This document shows positions 6,790-15,195 of a DNA stretch of 39,743 nt, piece by piece (position 1 is the first letter of the stretch; the number at the start of each line of letters is the position of its first letter). The DNA lies in assembly GCA_902627565.1 (NCBI GenBank), contig CACOJM010000009.1:1-39743 (forward strand), written 5' to 3'. The translations under genes were made by a program, and so were the position numbers. The notes under the pieces were generated by a model. That model ran no database searches. It was not told the origin of the DNA and saw only the letters and a list, made by a program, of their open reading frames with translations. This DNA is from an uncultured Pelagibacteraceae bacterium. Lineage in GTDB: Bacteria > Pseudomonadota > Alphaproteobacteria > Pelagibacterales > Pelagibacteraceae.

Positions 6790-7881
6790 ATGGACACAAT
6801 TTTATTAATAATTTTGATTTTAATGTTTGGAGCAATCCTGGCTATTTTATATTTAAATATAAAATCTAAGAAAGAGAACAGAGCTGATGAAACTAATGAA
6901 ATAGCAAATTTGAACGCTGAAATTATAAGATTAAAAGATAGCTTAAACTCTACAATCAATACATCTCTAAGTTCGATGTCTACCTCGTTTAACTCTTTAT
7001 CAACTGGGGTTACAAAAGATATGACCGAGGCACTTACTAAAGTTGATGAGAAGGTTGGTAATTTTAATGAACAAGTAAAGCTTTTAAATCAAAGTCAAGA
7101 AGGTATTACTAAAATTTTAGCAGGGGTCAAAAAATATGGAACTCTAGCCGAATATTCTTTGGATGCTTTAATTAAAGATTTATTACCTGCTTCTCAATAT
7201 ATGACCAATGCCAAAATGAAAGAAGATACTAGTGAAAATGTAGAATTTGCAATCAAGCTACAAGGAGATGTTTTGGTTCCGGTAGACTCTCATTTTCCAG
7301 TAGAAAAATTTAAAGCCATTACTGATGCACATGAGGCAGATGATAAAAAAGCTGTTGCTGATGCTAGAACAAAATTAGCAAGTGCATTTAAAGCAAAAGC
7401 AAAAAGTGTGATGGAAAAATATATTGTTCCGCCCAAAACTTCAAATTTTGCAATAGTGTATGCTCCTACAGAAAGCCTTTATAAAGAATTAACTGAGTAT
7501 CAAGATCCAAGCACTAAAGAGTTATTAACCCAAGAATTAATGAAGAAATATAAAATAGTAATTTGTGGCCCTAATACTCTTTCAGCTTATTTACAATCCT
7601 TGCACATGGGCTTTCAGTCTCTTAAAATTTCAAAACACGCAACAGAGATTTATGATCATTTAAAAACCATAAGTACGAGATTTTCTAGTCATTTTGATAA
7701 TATTTATAAATTAAGAAAAAAACTGGAAGAGGCCATGACGGTTGTTGATAGTTTTGGAAAAGATGCAAGATCAATTACTAGAACTTTAGAAAACATAAAA
7801 GATCCCGAGCAAGTTGAAAAGGCTGTTCTAACAGAGAACGTTGAGAGTTTTATTGAAAGAAATAAACAAGTCAAAAAATAA
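6790..7881 (+). CDS. rmuC: RmuC family protein
   Basis: A 363-residue RmuC homologue. The family limits inverted-repeat recombination in E. coli and its core belongs to the PD-(D/E)XK nuclease-like fold. The N-terminus (residues 4-22) is a membrane anchor, followed by a Glu/Asn/Ser-rich coiled coil (about 35-100) and the RmuC core, with LPASQYMTNAKM, LVPVDSHFPVEKF and a C-terminal helical region around LRKKLEEAMTVVDSFG. It is shorter than the E. coli protein because the coiled coil is short. It leads a run of DNA-processing genes (an MGME1-like nuclease and exonuclease I). Start ATG at 6790 is the only reasonable choice before the anchor. Confidence 0.9.
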   Translation: MDTILLIILILMFGAILAILYLNIKSKKENRADETNEIANLNAEIIRLKDSLNSTINTSLSSMSTSFNSLSTGVTKDMTEALTKVDEKVGNFNEQVKLLNQSQEGITKILAGVKKYGTLAEYSLDALIKDLLPASQYMTNAKMKEDTSENVEFAIKLQGDVLVPVDSHFPVEKFKAITDAHEADDKKAVADARTKLASAFKAKAKSVMEKYIVPPKTSNFAIVYAPTESLYKELTEYQDPSTKELLTQELMKKYKIVICGPNTLSAYLQSLHMGFQSLKISKHATEIYDHLKTISTRFSSHFDNIYKLRKKLEEAMTVVDSFGKDARSITRTLENIKDPEQVEKAVLTENVESFIERNKQVKK

Positions 7882-7918
7882 TTTCTTTTTTTAGATAATA
7901 CCGATTATAAGAAATCAC

Positions 7919-8608
7919 ATGCGTTGGAATAAAAAATATGACTATCCTACAAGTTCAAGAGCAACAGAAGATGGAATAAGAAGATACGTTTTGGGAGAAA
8001 CTAAGTTACCTAGTGTTACTTCAATACTTGATGCAACAAAGTCTGAGGAAGATAAAGCAGCTTTGGCTAACTGGAGAGAGAGAACCGGTTACAAAGAAGC
8101 TGAAGCTATTACAAAAGCAGCAAGTAGCAGAGGTTCTCAGATGCATAGCTATTTAGAGTCTTTTCTTTTAGGTAGGGAAAATTTAAGTTTCTTTGAAGAT
8201 AATGAGCAATATAAAAAAATGGCAAAAGAAATTATTGATAAAGGCCTAACAAATAGATTGGATGAAATATATGGTGTGGAATGTACAATGTATTATCCAG
8301 AGAGATATGCGGGTACAGCAGATTGTGTGGGGGTCTTTGAGGGAAAAGAGACAATAATTGATTTTAAACAATCTAATAAACCAAAAAAAGCTGAATACAT
8401 AGATAACTGGTTTTTGCAAACTGCAGCCTATTCTTTAGCACATAATGTTGTGTATAATTCTAATATCACAACGTGCGTTATTCTTGTTTGCACAGTAGAT
8501 AATTTATTCCAAGAATTTAAAATTCAAGGATCAGAATTAATAACATATCAAAATTTATTTTTAGGGAGATTAAAAAAATTTCACGAGATGAATAATTTAA
8601 TTCAATAA
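7919..8608 (+). CDS. MGME1-like PD-(D/E)XK exonuclease
   Basis: A 229-residue nuclease of the RecB/Cas4/MGME1 type. The opening LPSVTSIL (30-37) resembles the conserved entry motif of mitochondrial genome maintenance exonuclease 1 and phage relatives. Catalytic motifs are visible in order: RGSQMHSYLE with His76, Glu121, GTADCVG with Asp135, IIDFKQS with Asp148 and Lys150, and LQTAAYSLA with Gln167. MGME1 trims single-stranded DNA ends. The gene ends 2 bp before sbcB, so both nucleases are almost certainly translated from one message. No membrane segment or extra domain is present. The family call rests on these motifs; precise polarity and substrate cannot be read from sequence. Confidence 0.78.
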   Translation: MRWNKKYDYPTSSRATEDGIRRYVLGETKLPSVTSILDATKSEEDKAALANWRERTGYKEAEAITKAASSRGSQMHSYLESFLLGRENLSFFEDNEQYKKMAKEIIDKGLTNRLDEIYGVECTMYYPERYAGTADCVGVFEGKETIIDFKQSNKPKKAEYIDNWFLQTAAYSLAHNVVYNSNITTCVILVCTVDNLFQEFKIQGSELITYQNLFLGRLKKFHEMNNLIQ

Positions 8609-8610
8609 AT

Positions 8611-10047
8611 ATGGATAAATTTGTAATTTACGATACTGAAACGACTAATAGTACTATTTGGGGATCAATAATTGAAGTAGGGGCAGTTGTAGTTGATAAA
8701 AATTTAAAAGAGATAGGAAAATTAAATATCAGGGGTCGAATGCCAGAAGGTGAGGTGCCTAGTGCTAAGGCGTTGCTTGTAAACTCAACAAGTATTGATT
8801 TGTTAACAAAAGGTAATTATTCACATTATGATTTTTTAGGTGCTGTTGAGAATTTTTTCTCTAAATGTGCTCCAGCAATGTTTATGGGCTGGTCAAATTT
8901 AAATTTTGATCGAAGAATGTTTCACTTTAATTTTTTTAAAGGTAATCGTTATCCTTATGCTACTCACTCGTCACCTAACAGCGAACATGATGGTTTACAT
9001 ATAGCCAGAGCCGCTCAAACACTTAACTCCGAAACCTTAAAAACAGAACTTACTGAAGCTGGAAACCCAAGTCTTGCATTAGAGTCATTATCTAGAATGC
9101 AGGGTTTTGATACTTCAGCAAGCCATACAGCTTATGTAGATGCTCAAAATTCATTAAAAGTTCTTAGGATTATAAGAGACAAACATAAAGAAAACTGGCA
9201 AACATTTTTAAAGACATCAACAAAAGCAAGTGTTGAAACAATTTTAAAAAGTGATGGAGTATATTCAATTTTTGAAAATGTGAAGGGAAGAAATATGATG
9301 TATTTAGTTAGCACATTGCATCCAAATCAATGTTTTCACCCTTCATATGCATCTTGGGGATACCTTTGGGATTTGAGAAGAGATCCGGAGCCCTTATTAA
9401 ACCTATCAGTTAATCAATTAAGAGATACATTAAAAAAAATTAGCCCAAAAGCATTGAGAGTTTTAAAAACAAATAAAGCCCCAGTAGTTTTGGATAAACA
9501 ATTTGCTCTAAAACAAAAACCTTATTCAGATTTAGATTTGGAAACAATAAATAAGAGAGCAAATTTAGTAAGAAATAATGAAAATTTTTGTAAAAATATT
9601 CAAATTATTAATAGAGAGGCAGCAGAGGAAAAAGAACAAACTAAAACTCAAGAGGATTTATTACCAGAGGAAACTTTATACGAAAAATTTATTCCAAATA
9701 AAGATACAGCTTTATTCAAAACATGGCACAGTTCATCATGGGAAGATAAGTTAAGATTATTAGATAAATTTCAAGACAAAAGATGTAGTTGGTTTGGACA
9801 AAAAATTATTTATCAGGAAGCCCCTCAAATTTTACCTCCAGATTTATATAGAAATATCAAAAGTGAGATAGCTAGAAGAATATTAAGTAAAAATAAAGAG
9901 AAATGGCAAACAGTTAATATGGCTTATACTGAGATTGATTATTTAAGGGATCAGGCATCAAATAGAGATGATGATTTAGAATTAAAAAAATTGGATGAAA
10001 TAAATGAATTTATTATGTCAATAGAGAAAAAATATGAAATTGCATAG
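8611..10047 (+). CDS. sbcB: Exodeoxyribonuclease I
   Basis: ExoI degrades single-stranded DNA 3' to 5' and acts in recombination and mismatch repair. The 478-residue length equals that of E. coli ExoI (475). The DEDDh active site is complete: Asp8 and Glu10 (YDTETT), Asp100 (NLNFDRRMF), His172 and Asp177 (SHTAYVDA), with spacing close to the E. coli enzyme. The central SH3-like and C-terminal helical regions follow, with LYEKFIPNKD as a late family motif. SbcB is best known from gammaproteobacteria; its presence beside an MGME1-like nuclease suggests acquisition or specialised end processing. Base composition matches the neighbours, so any transfer is old. Confidence 0.92.
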   Translation: MDKFVIYDTETTNSTIWGSIIEVGAVVVDKNLKEIGKLNIRGRMPEGEVPSAKALLVNSTSIDLLTKGNYSHYDFLGAVENFFSKCAPAMFMGWSNLNFDRRMFHFNFFKGNRYPYATHSSPNSEHDGLHIARAAQTLNSETLKTELTEAGNPSLALESLSRMQGFDTSASHTAYVDAQNSLKVLRIIRDKHKENWQTFLKTSTKASVETILKSDGVYSIFENVKGRNMMYLVSTLHPNQCFHPSYASWGYLWDLRRDPEPLLNLSVNQLRDTLKKISPKALRVLKTNKAPVVLDKQFALKQKPYSDLDLETINKRANLVRNNENFCKNIQIINREAAEEKEQTKTQEDLLPEETLYEKFIPNKDTALFKTWHSSSWEDKLRLLDKFQDKRCSWFGQKIIYQEAPQILPPDLYRNIKSEIARRILSKNKEKWQTVNMAYTEIDYLRDQASNRDDDLELKKLDEINEFIMSIEKKYEIA

Positions 10048-10081
10048 TTGACTTTAAAAAACTTATTAATAAAAGGTATTA

Positions 10082-10399
10082 ATGCTTGTAGATTTTAAAG
10101 ATGAAGATTTTGATAATAAAATTAAAAATGAAGATGTTTCAGTAGTTCAATTTAGTGCTGCATGGTGTGGACCGTGTAAAGCTTTAAAACCGATAATGGA
10201 TAAGCTTGCTGATGAGTATAAAGACAAGGCAAGTTTTTATTATGCAGATATTGAAGATGGTGGAATTAATACTGGAAGTGCCGCAGGAATAAGAGGTGTG
10301 CCAACCGTAATAGTTTATAAAAAAGGTGTGGAAGTTGATAGAAAAGTTGGTGGTGTTCCTGAAAGTAATATGAAAGAGTTTTTAGAAAAAAATATTTAA
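10082..10399 (+). CDS. trxA: Thioredoxin
   Basis: A 105-residue cytoplasmic thioredoxin that reduces protein disulfides. The active site WCGPCK is present with Cys29 and Cys32, preceded by VVQFSAA and followed by the cis-Pro loop RGVPTVIVYKKG. No signal peptide is visible. It starts 34 bp after sbcB and its stop overlaps the folC stop on the other strand by 4 bp, leaving no room for a terminator. Thioredoxin often serves DNA synthesis through ribonucleotide reductase, which would fit the nuclease cluster upstream, but this is inference from position. Confidence 0.95.
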   Translation: MLVDFKDEDFDNKIKNEDVSVVQFSAAWCGPCKALKPIMDKLADEYKDKASFYYADIEDGGINTGSAAGIRGVPTVIVYKKGVEVDRKVGGVPESNMKEFLEKNI

Positions 10400-11661
10400 T
10401 TTAAATTTAGCACTTCTCCTGCCAAATATAGAGATCCAGTAATTATCAATAAGTCATTTTCTTTTAATGGCACAGATTTAATAGCCTCTTTTATACTTTT
10501 TTTATATTTTACATTTGAAATATTTTTAAATTTTTTTCTTAAATTTTTTCCACTTATAGCATTGGGCTGATTTGGAATATCAATAGTTGTTAAAGACGAA
10601 AAATCTTTGAAATAACTTATGAATTTTTGATGATCTTTATTAGCCATCATTCCAATAATTAAATGTTTTTTACAATCTAAAGTTTGAAGATATTCATTTA
10701 AAACTCTAGAACCATCTTCATTATGAGTACCATCCAATATTAATTTATTATTTCTAACTAAATTTTTTAGTTTTCCAGAATTTATTTCTTGAAGTCTTCC
10801 AATACTTTTGATCTTAGCTATTCCCTTTTTTATATCTTGGTCATTAATAATAAGCTTTAATTGTCTTAAAGTTGCAATTGCTGCTGAAATATTATCCAAT
10901 TGAAATTGTCCTAATATATTTGGTAATGGAAGTTTTAAGCCTCCAAATTTGTCCTCATAATAAAAGAAACCATTTTCTCCATTTGAATAACTAAAATCCT
11001 CATTAAAAAATAATTTATTTGATGAATTTTTAGAAATTGTTTTTTTAATACATTCAATAGTATTTTTAGTATTTTGTTTTGATACAATTATATTAGAACT
11101 TAAGAGCGAGGAAGTTTTTTCAAATATAATTTTTTCAATTGTTTGTTTATTTTTAGGAAGCCAATCCAAATGATCTTTACTTATTGAAGTGACTATACTT
11201 GCAAGGTTGTTTTCAAAAATATTAGTTGCATCAAATCTATGAAACAATCCTGCCTCAATCAGATTTATATTATTTGGATACTGAGCTGCTTTATGTAGAT
11301 AACAAGCAGTTAAAATTTCAAAAAAAGTAATTAATTGATTATTATTAACTTTTTCTACTTCTTCAAAAAGATCTGATAATTCATTATCATTTAATTCTAA
11401 ATTATTAAAAACAAATCTTTCATTAATCCTTTGTATATGCGGACTTGTATAAACGTTACATTTTATTTTTGCTTCTTTTAAAATTGAAAAAATTGCATTA
11501 ATTGTAGATTGTTTTCCATTCGTCCCTACTACAGATATAACTTTAATTTTATTTTGAGGGTTACCTAATTTTTTACAAAGATTCTTTATACGATCTAGAC
11601 TAAGATCAATCTCCTTAGGATGCAGCTTTTGTAAGCGATTGAGAATTTTCTGAAGTTTCAT
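10396..11661 (-). CDS. folC: Folylpolyglutamate synthase / dihydrofolate synthase
   Basis: A Mur-ligase-fold enzyme that adds glutamate to dihydropteroate or folates using ATP. At 421 aa it has a normal length. The P-loop reads VVGTNGKQST, where most family members have GKGS; the essential Lys is kept. TSPHIQRINERF, ISKDHLDWL, the LGQFQLDN segment and LILDGTHNEDG are further family motifs. The start at 11661 overlaps the end of accD by 47 bp, a long overlap but the N-terminus (MKLQKILNRL) is the normal one. Last gene of the long minus-strand cluster; accD-folC is a conserved alphaproteobacterial pair. Confidence 0.93.
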   Translation of the reverse strand: MKLQKILNRLQKLHPKEIDLSLDRIKNLCKKLGNPQNKIKVISVVGTNGKQSTINAIFSILKEAKIKCNVYTSPHIQRINERFVFNNLELNDNELSDLFEEVEKVNNNQLITFFEILTACYLHKAAQYPNNINLIEAGLFHRFDATNIFENNLASIVTSISKDHLDWLPKNKQTIEKIIFEKTSSLLSSNIIVSKQNTKNTIECIKKTISKNSSNKLFFNEDFSYSNGENGFFYYEDKFGGLKLPLPNILGQFQLDNISAAIATLRQLKLIINDQDIKKGIAKIKSIGRLQEINSGKLKNLVRNNKLILDGTHNEDGSRVLNEYLQTLDCKKHLIIGMMANKDHQKFISYFKDFSSLTTIDIPNQPNAISGKNLRKKFKNISNVKYKKSIKEAIKSVPLKENDLLIITGSLYLAGEVLNLN

Positions 11662-12550
11662 TTTCTTCAGTGCTTATAACAGAATTTTTCTTTAACAATA
11701 TTGATAATAAAGTTCCAATTTTTTCAGCAAGATCTTTTCTTTCAACAATTAAGTCTACAAAACCTGTTTTTTCAACATACTCACTTTTTTGAAAACCTTC
11801 AGGTAATTCTTCTTTAACAGTTCCTTGGATTACACGAGCGCCTGCAAAGGCAATTAAAGCTCCTGGCTCAGCTATGTGAATATCTCCCAACATAGCATAA
11901 GAAGCAGTGATACCTCCAGCAGTGGGGTCTGTGATGCAGACTATGTAAGGAAGATTATTTTTTTTTAATTCATTAATTGCAAGTGTAGTCCTTGTCATTT
12001 GTGATAAAGAAATTAAACTTTCCATCATACGCATACCACCACCTGCACTTACACAAATAAATGGTGTTTGTTTTTCTATTGCATGTTGTATCCCATATAA
12101 AAAAGCTTCACCTTCTGCTGCAGCCATTGAAGCACCTAGAAAATCAAAATCTGATGCAACTGCTGTAACTTTAAAATTATTTAATATCCCGCTAACAACC
12201 ATCATTCCACAATCCATACCAGTTTTCTTTCTAGCACTTTTTAATCTATCTTTATAAGACTTTGAATCAGTCCAATTTAAAGGATCATCTTTTGGAATTG
12301 GTGTTTTAAAAATTTCGTAGTTATTTTTTCCAAACAAGATATCAAATCTTTGTTTTGGTTTTATTCTGTGATGCTTTTTACATTCAGGTTCAGGACAAAC
12401 CCAAAGATTATTCTCTAGGTCTTTTTTTAATATTGGACCTTTACAACATGAAGTCCAGTCACTTTTTTCAATGTCTTCCTTCGTGGCTCTTTTATGTAAA
12501 GCAGTTTTAATTTTTTCACCTGCTTTAATAATCTTTGTTATCCAATTCAT
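11615..12550 (-). CDS. accD: Acetyl-CoA carboxylase carboxyltransferase subunit beta
   Basis: AccD forms the carboxyltransferase with AccA, making malonyl-CoA for fatty-acid synthesis. The crotonase-like core is clear: DFDFLGASMAAAEGEAF, CVSAGGGMRMMESLISL, ITDPTAGGITASYAMLGD and AFAGARVIQGT. The N-terminal zinc ribbon is odd. The family has two CXXC knuckles 15 residues apart; here Cys35-Cys36 are adjacent and Cys52-Cys57 are four residues apart, so one knuckle has lost two residues and the other gained two. It shares an ATGA overlap with trpA. The partner accA lies about 21 kb away in this window. Confidence 0.95.
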   Translation of the reverse strand: MNWITKIIKAGEKIKTALHKRATKEDIEKSDWTSCCKGPILKKDLENNLWVCPEPECKKHHRIKPKQRFDILFGKNNYEIFKTPIPKDDPLNWTDSKSYKDRLKSARKKTGMDCGMMVVSGILNNFKVTAVASDFDFLGASMAAAEGEAFLYGIQHAIEKQTPFICVSAGGGMRMMESLISLSQMTRTTLAINELKKNNLPYIVCITDPTAGGITASYAMLGDIHIAEPGALIAFAGARVIQGTVKEELPEGFQKSEYVEKTGFVDLIVERKDLAEKIGTLLSILLKKNSVISTEENETSENSQSLTKAAS

Positions 12551-13347
12551 ATAATTTTATTTTTTAATCTTTTTACAACTTTATTGACATTTGTGACAGG
12601 ATTTTGTCTCTTTTCTACTGATTTAGAGATTTCCTTACAAATCGCACTTCCTACGACTATACCATCAGCTTTTTTAAGAGATTTAATTGTTTTTTCCGTA
12701 ATCCCAAAGCCAATCACAATATTTTTTGATGGATTAAGTTTTTTAATTTTATTGTATTTATTTAATATTTTTTTTGGAGAAACCTTAAGTTTTCCACCAG
12801 TCGTAGATAACATACTTATATAATAAACCATATCATGTGAGTCTTTTATAATTTTCCTTAGTCTAATTTGAGAGGTAGTTGGTGAAACCAATTGGATAAA
12901 ATTTATTCCTTTTTTTTTACATTTTGAAGCAAGTTTTTTATTTTCAGGATAAGGCAAGTCAACAACTATTAATCCATCGACTTTTGAAATTTTACATTTT
13001 TTTAAAAATTTATTTTCATTATATTGATAAATCATATTGTAATAACCCATTAGAATAATTGGTTTATCTTTTTTGAATTTTTTTAGACTTTTTACAATTG
13101 AAAATACATCGTTTATTTTAATACCATTCTTAATTGCTCTATAGGCACTGGTTTGTATTTGTCCTCCATCCGCTATTGGAGTGTTATGTGGAAAACCCAA
13201 TTCACAAATATCGGCATAGTTAGAGATAGATTTAAGTATCTCTAAAGATTTAGTTTTAGAATTATCTCCAGCTACAGTATAGGTTAGTAGAGCTGGTCTT
13301 TTCTCGTTTTTAGCATTGGAAAAAGCTTTATTGATTAATGAACTCAT
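12547..13347 (-). CDS. trpA: Tryptophan synthase alpha subunit
   Basis: TrpA cleaves indole-3-glycerol phosphate to indole and glyceraldehyde 3-phosphate. The 266-residue protein aligns to Salmonella TrpA with the same numbering: catalytic Glu49 (CELGFP), Asp60 (IADG) and Thr183 are kept, as are GFGI and VGSAI of the phosphate site. Loop 2, normally PFSDPLADG, reads PHNTPIADG, so Asp56, the partner of beta Lys167, is Thr; loop 6 has Met at the Arg179 position. The start overlaps the trpB stop as ATGA. Position between trpB and accD is canonical. Function as tryptophan synthase is likely but the subunit coupling looks altered. Confidence 0.93.
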   Translation of the reverse strand: MSSLINKAFSNAKNEKRPALLTYTVAGDNSKTKSLEILKSISNYADICELGFPHNTPIADGGQIQTSAYRAIKNGIKINDVFSIVKSLKKFKKDKPIILMGYYNMIYQYNENKFLKKCKISKVDGLIVVDLPYPENKKLASKCKKKGINFIQLVSPTTSQIRLRKIIKDSHDMVYYISMLSTTGGKLKVSPKKILNKYNKIKKLNPSKNIVIGFGITEKTIKSLKKADGIVVGSAICKEISKSVEKRQNPVTNVNKVVKRLKNKII

Positions 13348-14576
13348 AAAATTTTACCTAATCTTTCTCTCAAGATATCTCGATCTTTTTTTGCATCACC
13401 ACAAGAATTAACAATTATAATTGTTTCTTTACTTAATTTAGGAGCAATCTTAATTGCTTCCGCAAAAGCATGACAAGGCTCTAAACTTGGATTGAGTTTT
13501 TCAAATTTAGTGACCATTATGTGAGCATTAAGTGCCTCCTCATCAGTAGCATAAGTATAACTAGCTCTTTTTGCGTCTTTTAAAAAACAATGTATTGGGC
13601 TGACACCAGGGTAGTCTAACCCTGCACTTATAGATTCTGTATCATTAATTTGACCTTCATTATTTTGACATACATAAGAGGCAGCACCATGTAAAATCCC
13701 AATTTTAGCATTTCTACTCAGAGGCGCAGCATGAAGTTTTGATTTTTTTGGACCACCGGCTTCAACACCGATTAATTCAATTTGTTTTTTATTAAAATCA
13801 ATAAATTCGCTCCAAAAACCATAAGCTGAGCTTCCACCACCTACACAATTAACTAATTTAACTTTATTTGGAATTTTTTTGAATTCTTTTTTAATTTGCA
13901 CTTTTAGTTCTCTTGAAATCTGTGCAGTGCTCCATCCACATATTTTTACAAAAATATTTGGTCCAACAGTACTACCTACGCACATATGTGTACTGTCGCA
14001 ATTAGATACCCAATATCTCATACATTCACTTACAGCATCAACCAAAGTTTGACTGCCAGAATATACAGGTACTATTTCAGCTCCATTTTTTCTCATAGCA
14101 TCACAGTTAGGTTTTTGTCTTTTAATATCCTTTGCTCCCATGAAAATTTTGCATTTAAGACCGAATTTTTTAGCGGCCATACTTAACATTTTTCCAGCAT
14201 AACCAGCACCAGTATCTCCAACTATGTATTTTTTCCCCATTGCTTTACAAATTAATGCATGAACTGTCGCGTTATATATTTTGTGTGCACCTCCATTGGC
14301 TTCAGATACAACTTTAGCCCATATCTGTGCACCACCTAAATGATTAGATAAATTTTCTAATTTAATAAAAGATGTTGGTGATCCTATATAATTTTTGAAA
14401 TAATAATCCCTTTTTTTTAAAAAATTTTTGTTATTCCTCAATCTTGAAAATTCTTTTGTTAAATCTTCTATAGGTTTTTTTAGTGTCTCAGGAATAAAAC
14501 TTCCTCCAAATTTTCCACCCCAGAAACCGTGTTTATCATGTTGGTCAATCAATGGTATTTTTTTTTTAATTTTCAT
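13344..14576 (-). CDS. trpB: Tryptophan synthase beta subunit, divergent
   Basis: TrpB joins indole and serine using PLP. The 410-residue protein keeps the PLP lysine (Lys99 in GGAHK, equal to Lys87), Arg153 (Arg141), Asp321 (Asp305) and Glu366 (Glu350). Several residues nearly invariant in TrpB differ. Catalytic Glu109 is Asp121 (GDTGAGYAG, normally AETGAGQHG, so Gln114 and His115 are Tyr and Ala). Lys167 is Val179. The LNHTGAHK stretch reads ANGGAHK. GGGSN of the phosphate loop reads GGGSS, and Ser377 at the PLP nitrogen is Cys392. The locus is the standard trpF-trpB-trpA one, so it is probably the working enzyme with a remodelled active site; a different substrate is possible. Confidence 0.9.
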   Translation of the reverse strand: MKIKKKIPLIDQHDKHGFWGGKFGGSFIPETLKKPIEDLTKEFSRLRNNKNFLKKRDYYFKNYIGSPTSFIKLENLSNHLGGAQIWAKVVSEANGGAHKIYNATVHALICKAMGKKYIVGDTGAGYAGKMLSMAAKKFGLKCKIFMGAKDIKRQKPNCDAMRKNGAEIVPVYSGSQTLVDAVSECMRYWVSNCDSTHMCVGSTVGPNIFVKICGWSTAQISRELKVQIKKEFKKIPNKVKLVNCVGGGSSAYGFWSEFIDFNKKQIELIGVEAGGPKKSKLHAAPLSRNAKIGILHGAASYVCQNNEGQINDTESISAGLDYPGVSPIHCFLKDAKRASYTYATDEEALNAHIMVTKFEKLNPSLEPCHAFAEAIKIAPKLSKETIIIVNSCGDAKKDRDILRERLGKIL

Positions 14577-15195
14577 TTTTTATTTTATTCATATTTTTTA
14601 AAAAAATTTCAATTTTGGATTTATCTTTTAATCCAGAAGTTTCCAAGCCTCCAGATAAATCTATAAAATTAGCAATTTTCTCGTATTTTTTAAGATTATC
14701 ATTAAATTGGATATTTCCTGCGAGCATTAATTCTTTATTTAGTTTTATATCTTTAAGAAGACTGTGATTAAAGGAAGCGCTTTTTTCATAACCTTTACTA
14801 TCAAATAAATAAATATCAGTTATGTCAGAAAATAATTTGTGGTTATTGACATCTTTTTTTTCTTTAATTGTAAAGGCAGTTATAATTTTTTTTTTATATT
14901 TTTCTTTAATATTTTTTACTTCAACAGGGGAACAATCATATAGTTGATAGTAATCAAATGGTAAATCTTTTATATCTTCTAAAATTTTATTTTCAGGTTT
15001 TACTAAAACAGCAACAAATTCACTTTTTTTTTTGTCAACACTTAATAATTTTTTTAGGTCATTAATTTCAATATATCTTGAACTTTTTGGGTAGTTGCAA
15101 ATAAAACCAATAAATCTTGGAGACAAGGGGTGATTAATAAGGAAATTTAAAATATCTGGATCTGAAATTCCGCAAATTTTGCAATCTTTAATCAT
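14566..15195 (-). CDS. trpF: Phosphoribosylanthranilate isomerase
   Basis: TrpF catalyses the Amadori rearrangement of phosphoribosylanthranilate, the third step in the tryptophan branch. A 209-residue TIM barrel with the catalytic cysteine in KICGI (Cys8 region), FIGFICNYPKSSRYI, QLYD, the catalytic-aspartate strand LFDSKG, LAGNI and the phosphate-binding end DLSGGLETSG. The start overlaps pyrF as ATGA and its stop overlaps trpB by 11 bp. Unlike trpB and trpA beside it, its active-site motifs look ordinary. Confidence 0.9.
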   Translation of the reverse strand: MIKDCKICGISDPDILNFLINHPLSPRFIGFICNYPKSSRYIEINDLKKLLSVDKKKSEFVAVLVKPENKILEDIKDLPFDYYQLYDCSPVEVKNIKEKYKKKIITAFTIKEKKDVNNHKLFSDITDIYLFDSKGYEKSASFNHSLLKDIKLNKELMLAGNIQFNDNLKKYEKIANFIDLSGGLETSGLKDKSKIEIFLKNMNKIKNEN

